Below, piece after piece: positions 1 to 8,685 of a stretch of 64,000 nt of DNA. The DNA lies in NCBI GenBank assembly GCA_963715575.1, contig OY970250.1, forward strand, positions 2,542,001-2,606,000. The letters are read 5' to 3'. The notes under the pieces are model-generated. The model had not been told where the DNA came from. It saw nothing but the letters and a program-made list of their open reading frames with translations, and made no database searches. The translations under genes and the position numbers were made by a program. The stretch comes from AC-32 sp963715575. Lineage in GTDB: Bacteria; Actinomycetota; Thermoleophilia; Gaiellales; Gaiellaceae. The stretch's first letter is position 1, and each line of letters opens with the position of its first letter.

Positions 1-1
1 C

Positions 2-643
2 GAGGCCCGAGCCGAGCTCGAGGAGCTGGAGGGCGGAACCGACCCGGCCGCCGCCGCGGCGCAGGCGCTCGCCGAGGCGGAGGCCAAGGTCGCCGCGCTC
101 GTTGAGGAGCTGCGCACGACCCGCGGCGAAGTCGTCGAGCCCTTCGCGGCAGCGGTCGCGCAGGAGCTGCAGGGAATCGGCCTGGGCGAGGGCGAGTTCC
201 GCGTCGAGTTGCGCGAGCGCGAACCGTCCGCGAGCGGGGCCGATGAAGTGTCGTTTCTGATCCGGCCGAACGCGGGCCTGGCGTTCGCGCCCGTCGCCGA
301 GACCGCCTCCGGTGGCGAGCTCTCCCGAATCGCCCTCGCGATCGCAGCGGTCGGCGGCGGCGAGACGATGGTCTTCGACGAGATCGACGCGGGCATCGGC
401 GGCCAGACCGCGCACGCCGTCGGCGAGACGCTGCGGCGTCTGGCCGAGCGCGCGCAGGTCGTCACGATCACGCACCTGCCGCAGATCGCCTCGCTCGCCG
501 ATCGCCACTTCCGCGTCGAGAAGGTTCCCGGCGACCCGACCCACACGACGATCGCTGAGCTGGGTGACGACGAGCGGCGCGAGGAGCTGCGGCGCATGCT
601 CGGCGGCGAGCAGTTCATCGCCGCCGTCCAGCAGGAACAATGA
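2..643 (+). CDS. recN: DNA repair ATPase RecN, C-terminal part (5' end outside window)
   Basis: The last 213 residues of RecN, the SMC-like ATPase of double-strand break repair, are visible; the gene starts upstream of the window. The ABC signature ASGGELSR, Walker B VFDEIDAGIGG and the switch-His motif THLPQIA appear in the expected order, preceded by the end of a Glu/Ala-rich coiled coil. The stop codon overlaps the ATG of steA (ATGA), so the two are probably translationally coupled. The order recN-steA-mctB-pyrG matches the mycobacterial chromosome, which supports the assignment. Confidence 0.95.
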   Translation, partial: EARAELEELEGGTDPAAAAAQALAEAEAKVAALVEELRTTRGEVVEPFAAAVAQELQGIGLGEGEFRVELREREPSASGADEVSFLIRPNAGLAFAPVAETASGGELSRIALAIAAVGGGETMVFDEIDAGIGGQTAHAVGETLRRLAERAQVVTITHLPQIASLADRHFRVEKVPGDPTHTTIAELGDDERREELRRMLGGEQFIAAVQQEQ

Positions 644-1773
644 GCTTCGTCGAGTTCACCGGCCGGGCTCGCCTCGGCCGCCGCACCAAGAACCTCGTCG
701 GCCGTCTCGGGCCCGACGACGTTGCGATCATCGACCACCAGGACATCGACCGCGTCTCGGCCGAGGAGCTGCTCGAGTCCGGCGTGCGCGTCGTCGTCAA
801 CGTGGCGCGCTCGCAGACCGGCCGCTTCCCGAACCCCGGGCCGCTGCTCCTCGTGCGAGGCGGCGTACGGTTGATCGACGCACCGGGCGCGGCGTTGTTC
901 GACGAGGTCAGCGACGGCGACGACCTCAGTGTCCGCGGTGCCAGCGTCTTCCGCAACGGCAGCTGCCTGGCGAACGGCCACGCGCTCGGAGCCGAGGAGC
1001 TCGCGCGGGCGCTGGCCGAGCAGCGGGGCCGCGTGACCGAAGCGTTGGAGGGGTTCGCGGAGAACACGCTGCGCTACCTGCGCGACGAAGGGCGGCTGCT
1101 CGCCGAGGGTGTCGAGTTCCCGCCGCTCGAGACACGCTTTCGCGAGCGGCACGCGCTTGTCGTCGCGCGCGGGCCCGGCTACAAGCGCGACCTCGCGATC
1201 GTCCGGCCCTACGTGCGCGACTTCAAGCCCGTGCTCGTGGGCGTCGACGGCGGCGCCGACGCGCTGCTGGCCGGCGGCATGAAGCCGGACGTGATCGTCG
1301 GCGACATGGACTCGGTCTCCGACGGCGCCCTCCGCTGTGGCGCCGAGCTGGTCGTCCATGCCTACCGCGACGGCGCCGCCCCCGGAGCCCCGCGACTTGA
1401 CCGCCTCGGGCTCCAGTACGCATCGGTCTCCGCGCCCGGGATCAGCGAGGACATCGCGCTGCTGCTCGCGTTCGAGAAAGGCGCCGAGCTGATCGTCGCC
1501 GTCGGCACGCACTTCAACTTGACCGAGTTCCTGGAGCGCGACCGCGCCGGCATGTCTTCGACGTTCGTGACCCGGCTGAAGGTGGGGGAGATCCTGATCG
1601 ACGCGAAGGGCGTCTCGCGTCTGGTCAGCCGCCAGGTCGGGCTCTGGCCGCTGATCCTGTTCGCGGTCGCCGGGCTCGGCGCGGTCGTGGTGGCGGTCGT
1701 CGCCTCGCCTGGCCTCCGGCACTTCATCGGCCTGCTCAGCCAGCGGATCCGGGACCTGCTCGGCCTCGGGTAG
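640..1773 (+). CDS. steA: SteA-like cytokinetic/septation protein with thiamine-pyrophosphokinase-like domain
   Basis: 377 residues. The centre resembles thiamine pyrophosphokinase catalytic domains: GVDGGADALL at 201-210 and GDMDS at 221-225. A single C-terminal membrane helix lies at about 335-356, followed by a short basic tail. Corynebacterial SteA works with SteB in daughter-cell separation, and the same pair (this gene and mctB at 2373) occurs here, although an SRPBCC gene and a large palindrome separate them. Substrate binding is inferred from the fold; no catalytic role is shown for the family. The ATG overlaps the recN stop. Confidence 0.87.
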   Translation: MSFVEFTGRARLGRRTKNLVGRLGPDDVAIIDHQDIDRVSAEELLESGVRVVVNVARSQTGRFPNPGPLLLVRGGVRLIDAPGAALFDEVSDGDDLSVRGASVFRNGSCLANGHALGAEELARALAEQRGRVTEALEGFAENTLRYLRDEGRLLAEGVEFPPLETRFRERHALVVARGPGYKRDLAIVRPYVRDFKPVLVGVDGGADALLAGGMKPDVIVGDMDSVSDGALRCGAELVVHAYRDGAAPGAPRLDRLGLQYASVSAPGISEDIALLLAFEKGAELIVAVGTHFNLTEFLERDRAGMSSTFVTRLKVGEILIDAKGVSRLVSRQVGLWPLILFAVAGLGAVVVAVVASPGLRHFIGLLSQRIRDLLGLG

Positions 1774-1785
1774 CGTCGGGCCACC

Positions 1786-2208
1786 GTGCCGACGTACACC
1801 GCCCGCAAGGAGCTGCTCGCGCCGTTGGAGGACGTCTGGCTTTTCCTCGCGGAGCCGCGCCATCTCTCCGATTGGTGGCCGGGGGTCGCGGCCGTCACGC
1901 CCGACCGGCGCGGCCTCGCGCCCGGTGCGCGCTGGAAGCTGCACGCGCCGATGCGCCCCTCGCTCCTGCGCCGGGCGGCCGCCGAGTCGACGCTTCAGGT
2001 GAACGAGGTCGAGCCGCCCTTGTGCGCCACGTGGCACATGACCGCCGAGCGCCTGGATGTCGAGATCAGGCTCGAGGACGCGGGCAACCACCACACGAAC
2101 GTCGAGCTGACGGTGAACGGGCCGTTCATGGTCGGCCTGCGCCGGTCGTTCCCCAAGACCGCGCTCAATCGCCTGTATGCGCTGTGCCAGACTGCCGCGG
2201 AGCTTTAA
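1786..2208 (+). CDS. SRPBCC-family (polyketide cyclase/START-like) protein
   Basis: 140 residues with the SRPBCC pattern: an N-terminal strand (PTYTARKELLAPLEDVW), then the helix ending FLAEPRHLSDWWPG, several beta strands and a long C-terminal helix (RRSFPKTALNRLYALCQ). These proteins bind hydrophobic ligands in a cavity; the ligand cannot be told from sequence. It starts with GTG 12 bases after steA and sits inside the otherwise conserved steA-mctB interval, so a link to envelope or division is possible but only inferred. Confidence 0.8.
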   Translation: MPTYTARKELLAPLEDVWLFLAEPRHLSDWWPGVAAVTPDRRGLAPGARWKLHAPMRPSLLRRAAAESTLQVNEVEPPLCATWHMTAERLDVEIRLEDAGNHHTNVELTVNGPFMVGLRRSFPKTALNRLYALCQTAAEL

Positions 2209-2210
2209 TG

Positions 2211-2366
2211 CCCTTCCAGGCAGCACATGTCCGCTTCTGGCCCACGATCACGCGGCGCCAGGAACCACCCTTACCCGTGCCGAGGCAGTTAGCCTCGGCC
2301 GCGGGCGAGTGCGGCCCCTGGCTTGGTGCTCGCGACCCAGAAGCTGGACGGCACTACCTGAAAGGG
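2211..2366. repeat. 156-bp imperfect palindrome in the mctB leader
   Basis: The left arm from 2211 (CCCTTCCAGGCAG) pairs across the whole element with the right arm ending at 2366 (CTACCTGAAAGGG). The dyad centre is near 2289, where GCCGAGGC-agtta-GCCTCGGC forms a perfect 8-bp hairpin. GTCCGCTTCTGG at 2229-2240 pairs with the region 2335-2348. Several arm mismatches are C opposite A. The right-arm end GAAAGGG is also the likely Shine-Dalgarno of mctB (ATG at 2373). It fills the gap between two genes completely. It may be a regulatory RNA hairpin or a decayed MITE-like element. Confidence 0.75.
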
Positions 2367-2372
2367 CACTAG

Positions 2373-3260
2373 ATGTTCGACCTCCGCTACCACGTCGCCT
2401 CGCTGGCGGCCGTCTTCCTCGCGCTGATCATCGGGATCCTGGTCGGCGTCGGCATCTCCGACCGCGGTCTCGTCGACAGTGCGAAGACGAAGTTTCTCCA
2501 GGACGAGGTCGCGAGCCTCCAGCGCCGGCTCGACAACAAGTCGACCCAGAAGGCCGACCAGGCCCGCGAGCGCGCGGCCGCGCAGACGTTCATCAACGAG
2601 ACCTACCCGGCGCTGGCGCACAACCGGCTGAAGGGGAAGCAGGTCGCGGTCGTGTTCGTGGGCTCGGTGGACGGCGGCATTCGCTCGTCGGTCACCCGGG
2701 CCCTCAACGACGCCGGCGCGCAGCAGGTGCGCCTGCGGGCGCTGAAGGTGCCGATCGACTCCAAGCAGCTCGACGCGGCCCTCAAGGACGAGCCGGCCGC
2801 GGCGGGCCTGCACGGCAAGGCGAACCTGGAGAGCCTCGGCCGAGCGCTGGGCCAGGAGCTCGTGCTCGGCGGCGACACGCCGCTCTGGGACTCGCTCACC
2901 GACCTGGTCGAGGAGCAAAACGGCGGCAACAAGATGCCCGCGGACGGCGTGGTCGTCGTGCGCACGGTCGCCCCCCAGCGCGGCGGCACGACGAAGTTCC
3001 TGCTCGGGCTGTACGAGGGCCTCGGGACGTCCGGCGTGCCCGCGGTCGGAGCCGAGCAGACCGATGCGGCCGACTCGGCCACTGCGGTCTTCCGTCAGGC
3101 GGGCCTCTCGACGGTGGATGACGTGGACACGCCGGTCGGGCGGCTCGCGCTCCTGTTGCTGCTCGCGGGCCAGCCGCAAGGCCAGTACGGAGTGAAGGAC
3201 TCGGCCCAGGACGGAGCCCTGCCGCCGCTGCCGACCAGGGCCGTCCCGGCGGGTGGCTGA
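2373..3260 (+). CDS. mctB: MctB/SteB family membrane-anchored protein (DUF3186)
   Basis: 295 residues. It opens with the family signature MFDLRYHVASL, then a membrane helix at about 8-28 and a coiled coil at about 42-75; the rest is an extracytoplasmic alpha/beta domain. The mycobacterial homologue (Rv1698) is linked to copper efflux or outer-membrane function, and the corynebacterial one (SteB) to cell separation with SteA; sequence does not decide between them. A large hairpin (2211-2366) lies directly upstream and can pair with the ribosome binding site. The last 8 bases overlap the next gene. Confidence 0.88.
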   Translation: MFDLRYHVASLAAVFLALIIGILVGVGISDRGLVDSAKTKFLQDEVASLQRRLDNKSTQKADQARERAAAQTFINETYPALAHNRLKGKQVAVVFVGSVDGGIRSSVTRALNDAGAQQVRLRALKVPIDSKQLDAALKDEPAAAGLHGKANLESLGRALGQELVLGGDTPLWDSLTDLVEEQNGGNKMPADGVVVVRTVAPQRGGTTKFLLGLYEGLGTSGVPAVGAEQTDAADSATAVFRQAGLSTVDDVDTPVGRLALLLLLAGQPQGQYGVKDSAQDGALPPLPTRAVPAGG

Positions 3261-4491
3261 GCCGCTGGTCGTCCTGATCGCCGCGCGGGACGAGGAGGCG
3301 CGGATCGGGCAGACGGTCGAGGCGCTGCGGGCGGCGTTTCCGGCGGCGGAGGTCGTCGTCGCCGACGACGGCTCCCGCGACTCGACCGCCGCGGCCGCCC
3401 GGCGCGCGGGGGCGCGAGTCGTCCGGCTGCCGAGGCTCGGCAAGGGCCAGGCGCTAACGCTCGCCGAGCGCGAGGCGACGCCGGGAGCGCTGCTCCTCTG
3501 CGACGCCGACCTCGAAGGGGACCTCGCGCCGCTGCTCGGCGGCGCCGATCTCGCGATCGCCGCCTTCGCGGAGCGGCGGGGAGGCGGCTTCGGGATCGCC
3601 AAGCGGGCCGCGGGCACGCTCGTCCGTGCGCTGAGCGGCTTCGAGGCGAGCGAGCCGCTCTCGGGCCAGCGCGCGCTCTCGCCGGCCGCTCGCGAGGCCT
3701 GCTTTCCGCTCGCGCCGGGCTTCGGTTGCGAGGTGAGGATGACGGTCGACGCCGTTCGCGCGGGCCTGCGCGTGGAGGAACGTGAGCTGCTGCTGCGTCA
3801 TCGCGCGACAGGCCGCGGCGCCGCCGGCTTCGCCCATCGCGGCCGGCAGCTGCTCGAGGCGGTGCTGGCCTGCGGGCCGACCGCGATCAACCATCGCGGC
3901 CTGCGCCTGCCGCTCGTCGGGGCCCTCGTCGCGCTCGGGGGCGGCAAGGCACCCGGACGCGTGCGTGCGGGCGTCGCGGCGGTCGCGCTGCTCGGCCTTG
4001 CCGACGACCTCTGGAGCGGTCCCGAGCGCGGCTTCCGGGCCCACCTCGCCAGCGGCTCGACCACCGGCGTGGCCAAGGCGGTCGGCATCCCGCTGGTCGC
4101 GCTGGCCACGACGCGCTCGCTGCGCAAGGCCGCCCTCGTCGCGCTCGCTGCGAACGTGCTGAACCAGCTGGACACGCGACCGGGCCGGGCGCTGAAGGCG
4201 TTCCTGGCCGGCGCGGCGCTCGTCCGCGGACCGGCCAAGAGCTACGTCCCGATCGCCGTCCTGCTCGCTCCCTACGATCTCCGCGAGATGACGATGCTCG
4301 GGGACGCAGGGGCGAACGCGCTGGGCGCGTTGCTAGGCTATGGATCCGTGGGCAAGCTCACGGCCAGGGGTCAACTCTTTGCGATTGCAGCGCTCGCCGG
4401 CCTGACCGCCGCGGGCGAGGCCCGTTCGCTCGGCGACTTGATCGAGCGCACGCCCGTCCTCTCTCGCCTCGACCGGCTGGGGCGCCCGTAG
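3253..4491 (+). CDS. Fusion of a GT2 glycosyltransferase with a MraY/WecA-like membrane domain
   Basis: 412 residues in two parts. Residues 1-200 form a GT-A fold family 2 glycosyltransferase: DDGS at 38-41 and the metal site DAD at 84-86. Residues about 215-400 are hydrophobic and carry reduced MraY/WecA (phospho-glycosyl transferase) motifs: GLADDLW around Asp251-Asp252, NVLNQLD at 301-307 and MLGDAGANALGALLG at 348-362. The membrane half is shorter than full MraY and lacks the usual N-terminal helices. This suggests synthesis and extension of a polyprenyl-linked sugar by one protein, or a degenerate membrane anchor. GTG start inside the mctB end; the TAG stop shares a base with the pyrG GTG. 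Confidence 0.72.
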   Translation: MAEPLVVLIAARDEEARIGQTVEALRAAFPAAEVVVADDGSRDSTAAAARRAGARVVRLPRLGKGQALTLAEREATPGALLLCDADLEGDLAPLLGGADLAIAAFAERRGGGFGIAKRAAGTLVRALSGFEASEPLSGQRALSPAAREACFPLAPGFGCEVRMTVDAVRAGLRVEERELLLRHRATGRGAAGFAHRGRQLLEAVLACGPTAINHRGLRLPLVGALVALGGGKAPGRVRAGVAAVALLGLADDLWSGPERGFRAHLASGSTTGVAKAVGIPLVALATTRSLRKAALVALAANVLNQLDTRPGRALKAFLAGAALVRGPAKSYVPIAVLLAPYDLREMTMLGDAGANALGALLGYGSVGKLTARGQLFAIAALAGLTAAGEARSLGDLIERTPVLSRLDRLGRP

Positions 4492-6143
4492 TGGCGGCCC
4501 GGCGGCCGCCGAAGTACGTCTTCGTCACGGGCGGCGTCGTCTCCTCGCTCGGCAAGGGCATCACCGCCGCCTCGCTCGGCCGCCTGCTGAAGGCGCGCGG
4601 GCTGAAGGTGCAGGTGCAGAAGTTCGACCCGTACATCAACGTCGACCCGGGCACCATGAGCCCCTTCCAGCACGGCGAGGTGTTCGTCACCGAGGATGGC
4701 GCCGAGACCGATCTCGACATCGGCCACTACGAGCGCTTCATCGACGAGAACCTCTCGCGCAACTCGAACCACACCGCCGGCGCTGTCTGGGACCGCGTGA
4801 TTCGCAAGGAGCGCAAGGGCGAGTACCTCGGCTCGACCGTGCAGGTGATCCCGCACATCACGAACGAGATCAAGGAGCGGATCCGGAGCGCGAGCGACGC
4901 GAGCGACTGCGATGTGGTCGTGACCGAGATCGGCGGCACCGTCGGCGACATCGAGTCGCTGCCGTTCCTGGAGGCGATCCGCCAGTTCCGGCGCGAGGCC
5001 GGCCCGGAGAACGTCTGCTACGTCCACGTCACGCTCGTGCCGTTCATCGAGACGGCGGGCGAGCTGAAGACGAAGCCGACGCAGCACTCGGTCAACGAGC
5101 TGCGCCGGATCGGCATCCACCCGGACATCATCGTCGCGCGTTCGCGTGACCCGATCTCGGCGGACATCCGCGAGAAGATCGCGCTCTTCGCCGACCTCGA
5201 TCCCGGCGCGGTGATCGCCAACCACGACGTCGCCGACCTCTACCTCGTGCCGTCGGCGCTGCAGGCGCAGGGCTTCGACCGGCTGGTCTGCGAGAAGCTC
5301 GGGCTGCCGGAGCGCCACGCCGAGCTGGGCGAGTGGCTCGAGCTGACCGAGCGGATCCGCGCCGCGCGCGCCGGCGAGGTCGAGATCGCGCTGGTCGGCA
5401 AGTACGTGAAGCTGCAGGACGCCTACCTCTCGGTGCACGAGGCACTCAAGCACGCGGGCGTGCACCACGGCTGCTCGGTGCGCGTGCGCTGGTTCGACGC
5501 CGAGGGGATGTCGCTTGAGGAGGCTCAGGCCGAGCTCGAGTCCGTCGACGGGGTGCTCGTCCCCGGCGGTTTCGGCTCGCGCGGCTGGGAGGGGAAGATC
5601 CTCGCCTGCCGGGTCGCCCGCGAGCGCGGGATCCCGTACCTCGGCATCTGCCTCGGGATGCACGTCGCGGTCAGCGAGTTCGCGCGCCACGTCGTCGGGC
5701 TCGAGGGCGCAAACTCGACCGAGATGGATCCCGAGACGCCCTTTCCGGTGATCGACCTGCTGCCCGAGCAGAAGGAGATCGAAGACCTCGGCGGCACGAT
5801 GCGGCTCGGCGCCCAGGCGGTCGAGCTCGCCGAGGGCACGCGGGCGCTGGCGGCCTACAACGAGCTGGTCGTCCACGAGCGGCACCGGCACCGCTACGAG
5901 GTGAACAACCAGTACCGCCAGCAGCTCGTCGACGCGGGCCTCGTCGTCTCCGGCACCTTCCAGGCCGGGAGGCTCGTCGAGATCGTCGAGCTGCAGGATC
6001 ACCCCTGGTTCGTAGCCAGCCAGTTCCACCCGGAGTTCAAGTCGCGGCCGACCCGGCCGGCGCCGCTGTTCCGCGATTTCGTCGGCGCGGCCTTCGCGCG
6101 CTCACGCGAGCGCGCCGGCGTCGAAGCCGTCGCGACGAGCTAG
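4491..6143 (+). CDS. pyrG: CTP synthase
   Basis: 550 residues, full length. CTP synthase makes CTP from UTP, ATP and glutamine in the cytoplasm. The N-terminal synthetase domain has the P-loop region VTGGVVSSLGKGI and the region around DPYINVDPGTMSP. The C-terminal class I glutamine amidotransferase domain has the nucleophile motif GICLGMH and the His-Glu pair in SQFHPEF. GTG start overlaps the preceding stop by one base, ending the recN-steA-mctB-pyrG block that is conserved in Actinomycetota. Confidence 0.98.
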   Translation: MAARRPPKYVFVTGGVVSSLGKGITAASLGRLLKARGLKVQVQKFDPYINVDPGTMSPFQHGEVFVTEDGAETDLDIGHYERFIDENLSRNSNHTAGAVWDRVIRKERKGEYLGSTVQVIPHITNEIKERIRSASDASDCDVVVTEIGGTVGDIESLPFLEAIRQFRREAGPENVCYVHVTLVPFIETAGELKTKPTQHSVNELRRIGIHPDIIVARSRDPISADIREKIALFADLDPGAVIANHDVADLYLVPSALQAQGFDRLVCEKLGLPERHAELGEWLELTERIRAARAGEVEIALVGKYVKLQDAYLSVHEALKHAGVHHGCSVRVRWFDAEGMSLEEAQAELESVDGVLVPGGFGSRGWEGKILACRVARERGIPYLGICLGMHVAVSEFARHVVGLEGANSTEMDPETPFPVIDLLPEQKEIEDLGGTMRLGAQAVELAEGTRALAAYNELVVHERHRHRYEVNNQYRQQLVDAGLVVSGTFQAGRLVEIVELQDHPWFVASQFHPEFKSRPTRPAPLFRDFVGAAFARSRERAGVEAVATS

Positions 6144-6146
6144 GCC

Positions 6147-6500
6147 CTAACTGTCGGGCCAGAGCACGGACACGTAGTACGCGAGCCCGGCGATCTTCGT
6201 CTCCGCGGAGCGGTGGCGGAGGCTGCGGAGATTGCCCTGCTTGTCGCGCACCGTGGTGCGGCCGATCAGTTCGCCGGCGGCGATCATCGCCTCGAACTCC
6301 CCTTCCGCCTCCGGGTACTGCGCCAGGTCCGTGACGCGGAGCTGCAGCAGCTCCTCGCGCGTGTACCCGAGCAGCTCGCACGCTGTCGCGTTGGCGGCCA
6401 CGTAGCGCATCTCGTCGTCTGCGACGAGGATCGCCACCGGCGCGTGCTCCACCGCCTCGCCGAGGAGGACGCTCTGGACGAGGGGCTCGGAGGTGCTCAT
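6147..6500 (-). CDS. Single PAS-domain protein
   Basis: 117 residues covering one PAS domain: EHAPVAILVADDEMRYVAAN, then LLGYTREELL, and a PAC-like end (RTTVRDKQGNLRSLRHRS). There is no kinase, GGDEF or DNA-binding output domain, so it probably signals through a partner or binds a small ligand. ATG start at 6500 with a -10-like TACATT six bases upstream and no Shine-Dalgarno, suggesting a leaderless transcript; this promoter faces that of the M20 peptidase. Confidence 0.85.
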   Translation of the reverse strand: MSTSEPLVQSVLLGEAVEHAPVAILVADDEMRYVAANATACELLGYTREELLQLRVTDLAQYPEAEGEFEAMIAAGELIGRTTVRDKQGNLRSLRHRSAETKIAGLAYYVSVLWPDS

Positions 6501-6506
6501 GCGGTG

Positions 6507-6529
6507 AATGTATCGCGCACGTCTACGAT
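6507..6529. promoter_or_regulatory. Divergent leaderless promoter pair
   Basis: Minus-strand TACATT (6507-6512) lies six bases before the PAS-gene ATG and plus-strand TACGAT (6524-6529) lies six bases before the peptidase GTG. Both spacings put the transcript start at or next to the start codon. Only the -10-like boxes are recognisable. Confidence 0.5.
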
Positions 6530-6535
6530 CGCCTA

Positions 6536-7672
6536 GTGGCCAGGCCGGAGTGGGCACCAGACGTTCTCGCGCTCTTCGTCGAGCTGGCGGCGCTGCCGAG
6601 CCCGCCGGGCGAGGAACGGGCCGTCGCCGACCGCGTGCTCGATTACCTCTCGGCGCTCGGGCTCGAGGCCGACGAGGACGACGCGGGGGCAAAGGTGGGC
6701 TCGACGATGGGGAACATCTACTGCCGGCTGGAGTCGAACGGCGGCGCCGGCGAGCCCGTCTTCTTCTGCGCCCACCTCGATACCGTGCCGCCCGAGGCGG
6801 CGATCGAGCCGGTCGTCGACGAGGACGAGATCGTCCGCAACGGCGCCGGCACGATCCTCGGCGCCGACGACAAGTCCGCGGTGGCGGCGATGCTCGAGGC
6901 GACCGCTCGCCTGGTCGAGGAAGATCGAGCACATTCCGGCGTCGAGCTGCTCTTCACGCCCAAGGAAGAGGTCGGCCTGCTCGGCGCGGCGGCCTTCGAC
7001 GAGTCGCGGCTCGCGGCGAAGGTCGGGTACGTCTACGACCACGCCGGTCCGATCGGCGAGATCATCCTCGGCGCGCCGAACCAGCAGAAGCTCGACGTGC
7101 GCTTCCACGGCCGCGCCGCGCACGCGGGCATGTATCCCGAGGAGGGCCGCTCGGCGATCGCGGCTGCGGCGCGCGCGATCGCCGACCTCCGGCTCGGCCG
7201 CCTCGACGAGGAGACCTCGGCGAACGTCGGCCGGATCTCGGGCGGGACCGCGCGGAACGTCGTGCCCGAGTGGTGCGAGTTTGCGGCCGAGGCGCGCAGT
7301 CACGACGAGCGGAAGCTGGCCGACCTGATCCGCGAGATGGTCGACACGGTCACCTTCGCCGCGAGCCTCGAGGAGTGCGAGGTCGAGACGCAGGTCTCCG
7401 GGCTCTCGCGCGGCTATCGCTTCCGCCGGGACGACCTCGCCGTCCGTCGGGCCGCCGCCGCGCTCGAGCGGGTCGGCCGCGAGCCGGCCTACATCCTCTC
7501 GGGCGGCGGCGCGGACGCGAACGTCTTCAACGAGCGCGGCCTGCAGTGCGTCAACCTCGCCAACGGGATGACCGACATCCACACGCCGGACGAGCGGATC
7601 GCGGTCACCGACTTGCACGAGATGGTCGAGGTGACGCTCGCCCTCGCCGAGGCGGCGCGCGATGCCGCTTAG
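6536..7672 (+). CDS. M20 family metallopeptidase (PepT-like)
   Basis: 378 residues. Di-zinc M20 peptidase layout: metal ligand His in FFCAHLDTVPP, bridging Asp in GADDKSAVAAML, catalytic Glu and metal Glu in TPKEEVGLLG, and the late His in DIHTPDE. The lid domain starts near HGRAAHAG. Closest in look to tripeptidase-T or YqjE-type aminopeptidases; the substrate is not determined. GTG start with TACGAT six bases upstream and no Shine-Dalgarno. It overlaps the DUF3866 gene by 11 bases, so the two are likely co-transcribed. Confidence 0.9.
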   Translation: MARPEWAPDVLALFVELAALPSPPGEERAVADRVLDYLSALGLEADEDDAGAKVGSTMGNIYCRLESNGGAGEPVFFCAHLDTVPPEAAIEPVVDEDEIVRNGAGTILGADDKSAVAAMLEATARLVEEDRAHSGVELLFTPKEEVGLLGAAAFDESRLAAKVGYVYDHAGPIGEIILGAPNQQKLDVRFHGRAAHAGMYPEEGRSAIAAAARAIADLRLGRLDEETSANVGRISGGTARNVVPEWCEFAAEARSHDERKLADLIREMVDTVTFAASLEECEVETQVSGLSRGYRFRRDDLAVRRAAAALERVGREPAYILSGGGADANVFNERGLQCVNLANGMTDIHTPDERIAVTDLHEMVEVTLALAEAARDAA

Positions 7673-8594
7673 CCTGCGCCGCGGCCGGGTCTCGGCGATC
7701 ACCGAGCGCTACGACGAGCTCGTGCGCCTCGAGGTCGACGGGGTTGCCTGCGTGGCGTATCCCTCGGTGACGGGGCCCGTGGAGCTCGAGGACGAGGTGC
7801 TCGTCAACGTCCAGGCGCTCGAGCTCGAGCTCGGCTCTGGCGGCTTCGACGTGCTCTACGCCAACCTGACGCGCGGGCTCGAGCTTCCGGCCGAGGAGGG
7901 CGCGCACGTGATGGTGCTCCCCTACACGCCGCTCCAGCATGCGCGCCTGCACGTCGAGGAGTCGGGTGAGCTCGAGGCCGAGCTGCGCGGGATGCCGGTC
8001 GTCTGCTGCTCGTTGCACAGCCAGGTCGCCCCGGTCTGCGCGGCACTCGGAGGCCTGCGCGTCGCCTACGTCCAGCTAGCCGGCGGGGCGCTGCCGGTCA
8101 CGCTCTCGGACACGGTGCGCGCCCTGCGCTCGCGCGGGCTGGTCGCGAGCACCGCGGCGGTCGCACCGTGCTTCGATGCTGATGCCCAGTGCGTCTCGGC
8201 CGCCTCGGCGCTCGCGTGGGCGCGGCGGGAGCACGACGTCGCGGTCTGCTCGATCGGCCCCGGGATCGTCGGCACGGGCACACGCCTCGGGCACGGCGGG
8301 CTCGCCGCCGCGGAGGCCGCCAACGCGGCGCTCGCGCTCGGCGGCGTGCCGGTGATCGCCGTGCGCGCCTCGACTGCAGACGAGCGGCCGCGCCACCGCG
8401 GCATCTCCCATCACACGGACGCGGTCCTGTCGCTCGTGCGCGGCGAGGCGGTCGTCGCGCAGGACGGCGAGGGCTGGCGCGAGGCCTGCGAGGACCTGCC
8501 GCTCTCCCACATGGGCCGCGGCCCGGACGACGACCCGGAGTTCTTCGCGGCCGCCTACGCCGCGGGCGCCGCCGCGCGGGAGCTCGTGCGCTAG
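7662..8594 (+). CDS. DUF3866 family protein
   Basis: 310 residues, cytoplasmic, with no signal peptide or membrane helix. It opens RRGRVSAITERYDELVRLEVDG and contains Gly-rich segments (GPGIVGTGTRLGHGG; RHRGISHHTDAVLSLVRG) typical of DUF3866, a family common in Actinomycetota and Firmicutes with no assigned function. The ATG lies inside the end of the M20 peptidase gene, so the proteins may act together. Confidence 0.85.
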   Translation: MPLSLRRGRVSAITERYDELVRLEVDGVACVAYPSVTGPVELEDEVLVNVQALELELGSGGFDVLYANLTRGLELPAEEGAHVMVLPYTPLQHARLHVEESGELEAELRGMPVVCCSLHSQVAPVCAALGGLRVAYVQLAGGALPVTLSDTVRALRSRGLVASTAAVAPCFDADAQCVSAASALAWARREHDVAVCSIGPGIVGTGTRLGHGGLAAAEAANAALALGGVPVIAVRASTADERPRHRGISHHTDAVLSLVRGEAVVAQDGEGWREACEDLPLSHMGRGPDDDPEFFAAAYAAGAAARELVR

Positions 8595-8622
8595 CCGCCG
8601 TCGATCCGGTGCCGTCCCGTAC

Positions 8623-8685
8623 TACGGTTCGCCCGGCCTCCTCCCCAAGGCGAGTGTATCCGGGCCGGCCACACGTGTCTGTGGC
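8623..8685 (+). repeat. Dispersed intergenic repeat, copy A (upstream of ald)
   Basis: Bases 8623-8653 (TACGGTTCGCCCGGCCTCCT onward) are identical over 31 bases to 41937-41967. The following 32 bases share a GTA-CCGGG then CACGTGTCTGTG pattern with 41968-42000 and with 34303-34362. All three copies lie 70-140 bases upstream of a start codon on the same strand. Confidence 0.75.

Noticed and set aside
4371..6029. Minus-strand frame (552 codons) opposite pyrG
   Set aside because: Shadow of pyrG; no start signal and no domain.
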